Assembly (NCBI RefSeq): GCF_905147365.1 | Contig: NC_056406.1 | Coordinates: forward strand, 5,654,501 to 5,718,500 | DNA length: 64,000 bases | Direction: 5' to 3' | From: Aricia agestis | Lineage: Eukaryota; Arthropoda; Insecta; Lepidoptera; Lycaenidae | Shown here: piece after piece, positions 1 to 11,300 of the stretch | Numbering within the stretch: the stretch's first letter is position 1 | How the letters are laid out: each line of letters starts with the position of its first letter | The notes under the pieces: model-generated | Database searches by the model: none | Seen by the model: only the letters and a program-made list of their open reading frames with translations | Told to the model about the DNA's origin: nothing | Program-made: the position numbers and the translations under genes

Positions 1-3000
1 GCACCTCCAACAGGTACGAAGAGGCTACTTCCCATAGTCGTGACAATAATCATTTTAAGTGAACCACCTGAACAAAAAGTCTACAACGTCGAATTGATAA
101 TAATATTACTAAGTACTTCTTTTATTTTGTAGTGGACGAGATCGTATACAGAGACTACCTGCAAGAGCTGATGCTGCTAGTGGAAACTGGGTGCCCTAAT
201 GACCCCACTATACAGAATCTGGCGCAGAGAGCTGCAGACCTCACGGGGGTGCCGGAGATAGACATCAATGTGTCGGTATGTACCTAACCATAATGAAGTT
301 TTTGGTAACATTTCTTCCACCACCAGCCTGTAAATTAATAATTGATTTGAAACACGAGAAATCTTTGGAAAAAGCAAATAAAAAAACGAATTATTCACAG
401 ACGGCCGTGAAGTCTGCACGACAGATGGTGGCGGGGGCCGTGTCTGGACTGTTTGGGGTCGCAGCGGAGCCTCCCCCGCCGGAGTCCAACTGGCAAAGAG
501 ACCACAATGAGCACACAGATAGTGACCCGATGCCAGGTATTGTGAAGACATTACTTAATTACGACTTTCACATAAACTCGACTTTACATAGGGAAGAAGT
601 ATTATCGTGAACTATTGCTCTTAATTAACCAATAAGAGCAGTAGTGTATGAACGAATCAACATCTGTCTACACACTACCTATATGTATAATGCGAAGAAA
701 ACGACACACAAAAACAACTACCTATAACCAGACAAGTCAAACGATCAGTGTTGCAGCTTTGCAACTTGCGAGGATTCGTTACGTTATACGTAACTAAAAC
801 TTGAGCTACCGTATCGTAAATACATATAATTTAAAACTCTACTTAAACCTATTACTATAAGTTAAATAATTTTATGCTTCTATTTAGTTTCCTATGAAGC
901 TCATAGAAAGCTCCATAGCACCTGAAGATGTTCGGAGTAATTTTACCTATAACAGGGTCTTTATGTCGAAGACATAAGGATCACGCCCATTGAATCATGT
1001 CACTCCAATCACAGTGGTATAGATCGGACAATTCAAAAACGGTACTTCGCTGTTTCATACTGCGGTATAAAACAGCGAACGACCCGAATCATCGATGTAG
1101 AACTTAACTGACTGTGTGAAGTATGATATTGTGTCAACAGATAGCGTGGTGCTTGGACGAGCGGCGCGCGCACGGCGGGCTCGGACGGCGTCGCGTCGTG
1201 CGCCGCCACCCCCACCGCACCTCTATGTGCCAGCCAGGTTAGTCAAGAAGTTGATATGGGCAGATAGCGGAGTCTACGTAATTTGGTCGCGTTACGTCAA
1301 ACCTAGCCGACAGACCACGAAGTATACATTGAAATTTCTTCAGTGGCACCAAAAATTCAAGAATATGCCTATTGGAAGCCTCTTATGTCTACATAATATT
1401 ATGTACATTGTACCTACATGTCTAAATTTTCCTGTACATCAAACCGGTGTCAGATACTTTTTGTTGAGATACATTGGAACACAATGAAAACGACAATCAC
1501 GCCATTCTAACAATTTCATGATTAATTTAGTGGTACTATCACAACTAAACGATTGCTATATTAATGCTTCGTCTTCTTTGTCAGATCAATGTACCTGATT
1601 GCATCGGAAAGTAGCGCGGTGGATAGCGACGTAGCGATAGAAGATCAACTATTTAACTCCGGTAGAAATTCGTAAGTTTTCGGTTTACCTAGGTGTAATT
1701 TTTCACTTGTCCGGTCGAGGGTATGACAGAGGTACGAGACGAAACGTATTGTAACGATATAAATTTTTAAAAAGTTTATCAGATATTCGATCATTCTTTT
1801 TAGACACTTGTTCAAAGATCAAATTCGAATAACCGTTTTTTAAATCGCGCCTTGTGTTGAAATTCGTTTTGTCGCGGTTTGGATAACAGTAGATTTTTAT
1901 AAATTTTTATCATACAAAATGATGATCTAGCAGTATCAGTGTTTCGGTAAGTGATGTCAATCTATAAATTAATCAGTCCTTATGAAACAATAAGAGTTGA
2001 TGTTTACTAGGTAACTATCTAACTACTAGAACTACCTACAGTCCTACACTACTGCTAGTTGGACGCTGTTAAGCATTCGTGTACTAACCCACACAAAAAT
2101 TACGTATTGAGTTATGAATGGAGTTATGTTATGTAGATGATTTAGAACAAGACTGCATACAAAATTTAACAACAAAAAAAAATGGTGGGTTAGGACACGA
2201 ATGCTGAACAGCGACCAGTTATCATACTTAAAATCCCACAATAAACGTTAAATCCGCAGTACCTACTTACCATTATTTACATGTAAATTGGCTAATTTCT
2301 TGATAATTTGGAATGTCAAACTGTTTTGGAAATATTTCGAAGGACCACCTGATACGAATGTAAGTGAACTCGATTTAAATCTAAATTAATTTGAATTACA
2401 TCTTTAGTGCATTAGGGAATGAGGATCACTTACGAGCAGCGAGACCCCTGTGTATCCAGCACGCCACGACACCGGGCCTCGTAGAGCACTCCTTGTATGT
2501 TGAAGGTAAGAACATAAGAGCTTAGGCCCAATTTCACCAACGACTGTTAAGTTAATGCTCGAATTAGTGTCACGTTACCTCTTTCGTTTCTCATATGGGT
2601 CAAAGAGAAGACATGACATTTTAACAAGCTGTTAACACTAGCAGACGTTGGTGAAATTGGGCCTTAACATTTCATTAGTAAAGTAATGAAATGTTGAAGC
2701 TCTTAATATGTAAGAACATAAGAGCTTTAACAGTTCATTCCTTTACTTACTATTTATCATAATAAGGGCGTCAGCTAGATTTTGTTCTAATGAACTCTTT
2801 TAGGCTCAGGTAGTGGCGCTGAAGTGGAGAGCGCAGCTCCAGCTCACCAGAACAAGAAGCCGCGCGCAAAAACAGCTCGACCGCGACAAAACAGGTACAA
2901 TTTAGCATAAAAAAAGGAATTTTATCTACCTCTATTATAATCGTACATTCGTAGTGCTCATAGATCGTGTAGTCACTTGGTGTAACGGTATGTTCGTTTG

Positions 3001-3148
3001 TAGGATATCACCGGAGCCCAAAGCGGGCAGTCCTTTGGAGCCGTGGGCGACGGCTCCCCTGTCGCGACTGTCGAGGCTCATACGTTCCAGTAGCTCCTCC
3101 ACGTCGCTCACATCACAGTCGTCCTCGGAAACGCCGCAAAAGTATTGA
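1..3148 (+). CDS. 3' end of an unrecognised multi-exon gene
   Basis: Eight exons join in frame with GT/AG junctions: 1-13, 133-275, 401-536, 1141-1237, 1585-1671, 2408-2505, 2804-2894 and 3004-3148, giving 269 residues before a TGA stop. The gene begins upstream of the window. The first part is an amphipathic helical stretch (starts VDEIVYRDYLQEL, with a conserved-looking run LAQRAADLTG). The rest looks disordered: a proline run followed by acidic, then Arg-rich (ARARRARTASRR) segments, and a Ser/Thr-rich C-terminus ending SSSETPQKY. I do not recognise the family; it could be a cytoplasmic scaffold or trafficking protein, but that is a guess. Frame agreement across seven introns makes the coding call firm, while the identity is open. 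A canonical AATAAA follows the stop by about 60 bases. Confidence 0.72.
2524..2664. mobile_element. Short inverted-repeat element (MITE) in intron 6 of the first gene
   Basis: The ends are inverted copies of AGGCCCAATTTCACCAACG, 141 bp apart, with no coding capacity. A small separate hairpin (AACATTTCATTA and its complement) follows immediately at 2666-2695. Confidence 0.7.
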
Positions 3149-3210
3149 TCGCCCGAGTTAGATCTAGTCACTCTAGAAGTCTGTGCAGCAATCTCATTGT
3201 ACACTAAGAA

Positions 3211-3216
3211 AATAAA
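3211..3216 (+). terminator. Poly(A) signal AATAAA of the first gene
   Basis: AATAAA lies 62 bases after the TGA at 3146-3148, in a plausible position for cleavage near 3230. Confidence 0.6.
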
Positions 3217-3230
3217 ACAACAGTATGATT

Positions 3231-6200
3231 TTCACGTTTTATTGTTTCAACGTTCCCAATCAGGTATGTATGAAAACACACAATGTGAGAAAATGCGAGC
3301 GGGTTAAATTTTAAATGGACAGGCATTCGAAACTCGTTAAAATCATCCGAAAGAAGTATCCTATTGTAGGAGTAATTGAGCAGGATTACGTTAATAAACG
3401 TGAACACAAAAAATCAATAAAGACAAATATACACGACAGTATAAAAATAGATAGGACACTATAAATAGCATAGAAAATACATGAGAAAATCAAATACACG
3501 GTTATGTTCAAATCGAAGAGAAAAAATATTGTGTTAGCGTCATTTATAAACTAATAAAAATATTTTATAATTTAAAGAGTCATATTAAGTAACCACCATT
3601 ATTTTGTATCAAAATTTGCCCCCGTAGTAATAAAAATGTTTACAAAACAGATAACTTATAATAAGGTTGCTTGTCTTGTATGAATATAAACGCAGTGCAA
3701 ATATTTTTATTAGTACTTAAGGGGTGTATTAAAACTAAAATCAAGATAGTTCTTATATCAAATTAATAATAAAAAATATAAATATCAGTGGTAAACGTTA
3801 TTAAAATCAGTTTAAAAATAAAATAGGTCAATGAAAAATAAAATGTATAGATGAGGGCAAAACGAGCAGAATTGATTTAGAATGTGGACAGTGAGTTGCA
3901 AATTGCAATATGTTTTTAGTAAATATCCAGGACATATTTTAACGACTCATAAAAACACTAGGTATAGTGTGTATCAGTGGCGAAGGGTGAATATTTTCGA
4001 AAGGGAAGCCGGAGTAAAAAATCTACTTACCAAAACTCAGCACTGATGTTCAACAATGTCCGAGTTTCAAGTTTGATAATGATGCCTTTGAAAAATACGA
4101 GTTAAGTTGTATGCGTGACGGCAATAATACGATCATTCAAAACTAAGTTTGGAAAACGAAGTTTCCTTCGACAGCAAATAATCTGTCAGACAACAGTCTC
4201 AGCTGTACGAGTCAAAATTAACAAATCACAATACAAATTAATTTAAATTCGCGACACTGCACTCTTCTTAACGCTAAAACAAATAAAATTCGACATTTAA
4301 ACACAAAACAAACAAGTTGTTTACAAACACTCATCCGCCATTTGACTCATAACAATTTTACTTCATGAAGCTCATCTTTCTCGCTCGCACTTGTGCGTTG
4401 CTAATTAACCTCTCTCCGTAATAACTCGCCGAGTATCGGCTTATTTCCGAGTATATTGGCGCGTGGAAGAACGAGACAGAATATGACGATCAGTTCACAG
4501 GAATGAAAAGGACAGATGCTTACTATGAAATATCGTGGTATGAAGAAATAACCCGCTAATTTATCGGCTTCTATCGGAGATGGCCTGCACGGTGCATTGC
4601 CTATATAAATTTGTAGGCGATTAATTATTAATTCAAACAATTTCAAGTGAGAGAAAAATTTATTGCATATAAAATTTTGTAGGCGTTTTGTGAATTCAAA
4701 GTTTTTTAAGTATGTAAAATATCTATTAGATAAAAATGTATTTGGCCCATAGATTCGATTTTCTAAAAGGGAAGCCGACGGGAATCGGGTTGTATGGACT
4801 CTTCGCCACTGGTGTGTATTAATTTCGGATAAGTACGTCAGTTTTTGTAAAAAAAAAAAACACTAATATGGCATTTCAAATTTTCTTTATAAAACGTTTT
4901 CTAAAGTTTATTACGTAGTAATTGTAAATAGAAACGTAATTAATATCATTTATCACTACACATTTCTTCGATACCAGCCTCGCGAAAGCAATTCATCAAC
5001 CCAGACCGTTATCGGGCCCATAACCTGTTAACATACTCTGCAGGATGTTGGTAATTTTTGACTAATGAAACAAAGTTTCCAATTTCTTTCGATTTTTGAA
5101 AATTTACAGCTTGGTAAGAAGCCGCGAGGCTGATTACGAAAGGTTTGTTTTTTTTTAACTTACCAATGTTCACATCCAGTACTTACTGCCGTCGGTCGTC
5201 GGTTATATCTTTTTCATCGGCCATATCATTTTAGGGGTATCGAGGTAGCCCTTCCCTTTGCGTTTCGACTTCTTTTTAACGAATTTATAGTAATAGGACT
5301 CTACCTTTAACATATCAAGAAGTGAAAAGATATCACACAGAATAGCAATCATAGGAAATATTCATCATTACTCATAATATTAATATCACAACATCAATGC
5401 AGAAAATCACGTGATATGTAAAAAATAATATCTAAATAATAATCATATCAGTGTATCAGTGGCTGTGGAAATCACACATTTAGGCACGAATAATAGTAAC
5501 ATTTGTGTAACGTCAATCATTGTACGCGATGCGCAAGTGTACACACATAGAAATCACGTTGGAAATATAAAATGCCTAGATAAAATATTGTCAACACAGT
5601 TCAAAAATGTATCAATAACTGGCCTCTATAATTTTAAACGTTCTCGTAAGGGATACTCACCTCGGGGGTCTGTGGAGAGAAGTCATGATTAAAATAAAAT
5701 GAACACAAATCAAGCAACATACACTTTATGTCTTAATAATAATACAATGATCTCGGGAGCCGGGCGGCCCGGAAACGTTTGTTCTTCGGGTTGCACTTCA
5801 AACAATTTTCAAAGGAATGTCGATTTCACATTACCTTCACGTTACAGGCCTAATGTTTACCAAAGCTAGGTTTAATACATACTCGTTAACTCTACATGTT
5901 CGACTGTTAGTAAATAGTAACCTAATGAGCGGTCGGATACGACGCGACGATTTCTTACACGAACTTTCACTTACATCTAACAATTGATCTTACTTACTGA
6001 ATGTTGAGTATCGTTCTATTTTCATCGAGGATTAACATCACTAATCGATTTACAATCTACGTCTGTATGTAACCGGTCCGGTCGGACAAATGCTGGAGGA
6101 GTTTACGTACAAACGAAATAAGAAAAACTGAGGGAATCGTATGCGATCGCGGCCCACGCAACACATAATACATCTCGTATTTACACGCATATAAATAGTC

Positions 6201-8154
6201 TCGGATCTCAAGTTAATTGACTGGGAAAAGAGATTTACGTCGGGAGCCGGGCCTCCGGCTCGGAAAAATCGTGGTACTGAACATCGTGAACGATACTCAA
6301 ATTCTGAGATTACACATGAAAATATCCCGACAGAGTATAGGTGTTAAGCTAGTCACTCGAGTGCAGTTACCTCGCAATCCCGCAGCGGTGGTGGGTCTGT
6401 CGCGGTACCGCGTGCCCTCTACGGCTCCGACGGATCTCTTACGTCATATAGGCAGTGTGGCATTCTAATCTTAACCTGGACAGACTGGCATCACACGTAA
6501 ATATTCAGTAGCATTCGATTCGGAAACATTTCGAATACAGTAAATGGGGGGGCAACGGAATATACCACACGGCCGAGTTTACGTACAAGCGGTCAATCAA
6601 GATAATCTCATAGGCTACGGTTACAATATCGGGCACGACCCACAACAAATAAAACTGATATGTGACGTGGTACTGCGCGGGGGAGTGTTTCGGTGATGTT
6701 ATTTATTGTGGGCGCGAAGCTTATGTTAATCATTATAGTTCTATAATTGGGAGGTATCTTCGACGTCCGCGCGGCCGGCTGCGACTCTGCAATGAGACAA
6801 AGGAACATGGCAAAATCACGTGACAAAGATATAGTGGAGGAATGAGCGTTGTCTGACCGGCATCGGGCTCTCGCGGCCAGACGCATCTGCAAAACTACAC
6901 TACAATGTAAACACCGTGTATTTCAGGCTCCGGCCCGTTCACATAATATACAAATATACAAGCGAAGCATGCAAAATAATACATAGTACCCAATCATGCA
7001 CATTAAAACAGATTTTCCTGCAAAGTAAACATAATATTATAGTAAAATATTGTCTTGTACAATTGACACACTGTTTAAATCAGACACACAAATAGACATG
7101 ACGGCACGTAACAATTAAATTTAAAAAAATGCAATCAGTGTTAGTGTTTGAACTTTGTGACATAACATTAGGACAATATATATAACATTTTGTACACACA
7201 ATTTTATATTTCGTAGGCCCAGTCTTGATGAGTTTAAAAACATAATATGTATTTAAAAAAAAATAACACATTCACAATCGAACATAGAAAAAAATCATCT
7301 AAGACTACATTTGAAGACTGTATGAAGAATGACCAAACAGACAGTTTGGAAGAGAACATTTCATGAAATAGATATCAGATTTTTTACATTTTACGGTGAC
7401 GACAACATAATATTGTTGGCCTCCTTGTCAAGTGTTATATTTGCCACAATTTGATCGCGGAATGTGACAGGCCTTCAGATATTTACAATAACACAAAACG
7501 AAGATAACTCCAATATGTATATCCACTTTACAAAGCAATAAGCAAAAATGTTTCTGTAATGTGCATGAAAAATAAGTTTTAAACAGATATTATAAATACA
7601 AAATATTTAGTTCATTTCCAATTTATAATAACATGGGAGAATATAATATATCTAAATAAAATATTTTTGTTAACATGCACAAAATCTTTAATCAGTTCTA
7701 TTAAAGATTAATAACTATAGCATCTATGTAAAATAAAATAGTTATAAAAGTAATGTTATCCTTATGTAACAAAATATACAAAAAATACAAAACCGGAGAA
7801 TACAGTTTCACAATCATATTATGATAGTGTGGATTCACATTGTGGGGTATAAATATAGATTGGCATATACTGAGCATTTCAATAGTTACAAACACGAGAC
7901 CATAAATCACGCACGAAGATATTGGATTGACACAATATGATTTTGAAGCCACGCGCCGCGTGCGTCTAAAATTTACTTGTCTTGAGTTATTTTAGTTATG
8001 TAGTCACTAGTCATATAACACTTTAATGCTGAATTTTCAACAACCAAACGACGCTTTAGATCTTGCTCATAATCACTATGAGGCGATTTTAGAATTATGA
8101 GTTCATTTTTACCCGAGAAGTAAATTTGAAATGTCAAGTGTCAGGTAAAGTTAT
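3231..8154. other. Intergenic region with few recognisable features
   Basis: This lies between the poly(A) signal of the first gene and that of Psi, which converge. Apart from the hAT element at 3975-4811 I see only AT-rich, non-repetitive sequence and short ORFs with no protein character. The 5700-6900 part is richer in CG dinucleotides and could be an alternative long 3' UTR of either neighbour; transcripts would be needed to tell. Confidence 0.5.
3967..4819. mobile_element. Non-autonomous hAT element with 8-bp target duplication
   Basis: The element spans 3975-4811 (837 bp). Its ends are CAGTGGCGAAG and the inverted CTTCGCCACTG, and similarity continues inward (GGGAAGCCG / CGGCTTCCC). It is flanked by perfect 8-bp direct repeats GTGTGTAT at 3967-3974 and 4812-4819. 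An 8-bp duplication with a CAGTGGCG-like end is the hallmark of hAT transposition. There is no transposase ORF, so it must have been moved in trans. Confidence 0.88.
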
Positions 8155-8175
8155 CTACAATAAAAAAAATCTGCT

Positions 8176-8181
8176 TTTATT
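8176..8181 (-). terminator. Poly(A) signal of Psi
   Basis: AATAAA on the minus strand (TTTATT on +) lies about 125 bases past the Psi stop codon, implying a short 3' UTR. Confidence 0.55.
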
Positions 8182-8303
8182 CAATATGAACAAATTAGTA
8201 GATGTTGAAATTTCACACGTCTCAACATGAATTGACTGCAGTAGCTCCACAAGTGACAATCCAATTGCTTCACGCGGTGTTTCAACGAGTGTGGTACTCA
8301 CGC

Positions 8304-11300
8304 TCACTGCTGGTGCGGCTGGTGGGGCTGGTGGTCGGGCGCCGGCGGGCCGGGGTAGGGGTAGGGCGCGTACCCGCCGTACATGCCGCCGCCGTACATG
8401 CCGTACTGGCCGTAGGGCATCATGGGCGCGCCGCCGCCGGGGCCGCTCGCAGCGGGCGGCGTGCTCTGCGGCGTCGGCTGCGGCGCCGCGCTCGCCTGCG
8501 GTGCGCCGCCTTGTTGCTATACAGAACAATGACTTTATAGATTGGGAGTTTTGGCGGGAATGTGAAAGAGTGCTGTTGTGTTTTTGTATTATTTTCCTAA
8601 AATTGTGTTAACTGGGTTGATTAGATATTCGTTATCGTGCACAAGTGTAGGCTAGTGCTGCAACTTCCAGAAACGTGAATTTTTGTGTTCCCTCCGAAAC
8701 TCCGTCGTAAGTTTCAGTAAAGCATCTACCACTTAACACTGAATTGACCGACTTGACTCCTTGACTGCTTTGACTTTTACTTAGACTTCGCCTAGCGTGG
8801 GGGCCAGAACTGTTGGTTGCTGTAAAATGTTGTTTATGAAAATAAATTTTATTTATTTACTTTAGACGTGACGATTTAGGAAAACGTTGATGAAAATTAT
8901 TATGAAGAAGACTGACTACCTTTGTATGTGGCAAAGTACACCACCGGGGGTGTCAGTGCCGAAAACAAAAAAAAAGTTATAGATTGCTCACGAGTCACAA
9001 GTCACAACTGTAGAATATTAATACGTACAGGATGTGAAAGAAAGTGATGATAATACTTCAGGGTTGTATGAGTCTGTATAGTGTATAGAGTTCACTGTGT
9101 AAGTAGCATCGCTGAAAGAGCTATTTTTTTAACTATAATAATGGGCAAACTCATGACGAAGTTTATGACTAGTATTATAAAATAATTACCTTGAGTTTGA
9201 TCTGTGCTTCGATCGCCTCCGCCTCCTTGATCTTGCCCATTGAGCGGTAGTACTCGGCCCATTGCGCGCTGTAATCCGCAGCCGGCGCGGGCGACGCGGC
9301 CGCCGGCACGCCGCCGCCTGCCGCGCCCGGCGCGGGGGTGCTGCCGCCGCCGCTACCGCCACCTAATTGTAAATGATTATCCGTCATTAATTTGCCGTAA
9401 ATATCTGTTGCATGAGTGATGGAAAGGAATTCAAACGAAGGGCAGTTTCTGTGGTTTTAAAAAATTCTAAAGGACTTTCGTCGCTTTCCATCTGCTAACC
9501 AGGTCTTTGTCGTCTCAAACATTACAAAGTTAAAAGGTTAATTGCCTACGACTATTGCCTCGACCTATCAATATTTTTTTTAATAAATAAGGGGGCAAAC
9601 GAGCAAACGGTCACCTGATGGTAAGCAACTACCGTCGCCCATGGACACTCGCAACATCAGAAGAGCTGCAGGTGCGTTGCCGGCCTTTTAAGAGGGAATA
9701 CGCTCTTTTCTTGAAGGTTTGCAGGTCGTATCGGTCCGGAAATACTGCTGGTGACAGTTCATTCCAGAGTTTTACAGTGTGCGGCAGAAAGTTACGCGAA
9801 AAACGCAATGTGGAAGACTGCCACTCATCAAGGTGATGAGGATGGTATGTTTTTCGCGTGGGACGATAGCGAAAAGTTGCAGGTGGTATGATTCCGAACA
9901 ATTCCTCAGAGCACTCCCCATGATACAACCGATAGAGGATACAGAGTGAAGCTACATCTCGGCGTAATTCCAGGGGGTCCAAGCTGTTTGAAACACTATG
10001 GCAGTCAACAATTCGAGCAGCCCTTCGTTGGATACGATCCAGAGGGAGCAGTTGGTATTTTTGCGCTCCTGCCCAGAGATGAGAACAATATTCCATATGA
10101 GGCCGAACCTGCGCCTTTTAGAGTTGTAGGCGTTGGTCCGGACACTGCATTGACCCAGGATTGGTAAGCCTCCTGCTTCCGGCGAGAAGCTTTTTTGGGG
10201 GATGAACCAAACCAGGGACGAAATTTGCCGCCAGTTGGCACTACAGAGATCGGAATGAAAAGTTCCATCCCCTGCATCACCACATCGGCAACAGAGTTGG
10301 CAGTGTTGTCGGGATCATCCGGTGAGAAGCACACGTGTCCCCAAGGATAGGATGCAAAAAACGACCGCATCCCATCCCAGTCTGCTGACTTGTAGTGCCA
10401 CACACGACGGTATTTAACAGCGCGCTGTCTTAACACCGTCGTAAGTGGCACAGAACTCCTAACAAGGCAATGATCCGATGAACCAAGTGGTGCGGTTACG
10501 GATATTTGGTAGCCGTCAGGATTTGAAGTCAGTAGGAGGTCCAACAAGGAAGTATTCTGACCATCCACATCTGGGATTCGCGTAGGCGTAGTAACCAGTT
10601 GTGTCAAGTTGTTCGCAAGGGCAAAGTTGCAGACAGATCTCCCCACATGATCAGTTTTACTGGAATTGAGCCAGTCGGCGTGGTGGGCATTAAAGTCGCC
10701 AAGTATTATGATCTCTGCGGATGGGATCTGCTGCAGCACAAAATCTGAAGCAGCTTGTAGGTGCTCCAAGAGTCGGTCCGTCTCGGGGTCACCACTATGG
10801 GACCTATATAGGCACGCATAGACGCGAGGGTGGTCGTCGCAATCTATGCGGAGCCATAAGTTTGATAGGTCCATGACCTCAAGATTGCTGTGGCGGCGAG
10901 AGCTGATATCATCTCTGATATACACACACACTCCAGCTTTGGGTAGAAAGGAGTGCTCGAGGTAATACCCTGGGTGGGAAAGGTATGATGTGTCACTCGG
11001 AGATGATATCTGCGTCTCGGTTAAAAAGAGCAAAGCCGGCTTTGCAGTCTCAAGGTGGTAATGGACGGCATTAAGGTTGGAGTGTAATCCCCTGATATTA
11101 TAAAATTGTTTAATATCGAGGGGGGTGCCTTTGTGTGTTTGCTCTTGCCCCGAGCAGATTGGAGCGTAGTTTTGCCCTCCCCAGAATACGAGGGGCAGCC
11201 TGGACGTCCACGTTGAGTTCCAGGAGTTCCTGAGCATGGACGTCCAGAGAGGGATTCTCCAACGCAGTTATTACCCTCCTGGGGTAACAAATTGTTTTTC

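Noticed and set aside
5700..6900. Possible hidden gene in the CG-richer intergenic part
   Set aside because: No frame shows protein character and no exon chain with matching phases could be built on either strand.
8202..8611. ORFs on + over Psi exon 14
   Set aside because: Shadows of the Gly/Pro/Tyr-rich last exon; the minus frame fits the FUBP tail and has a valid acceptor.
10017..11237. Intact LINE protein of 410 residues
   Set aside because: The endonuclease part is real, but the end of this frame is out of frame with the C-terminal region and the RT core is missing.
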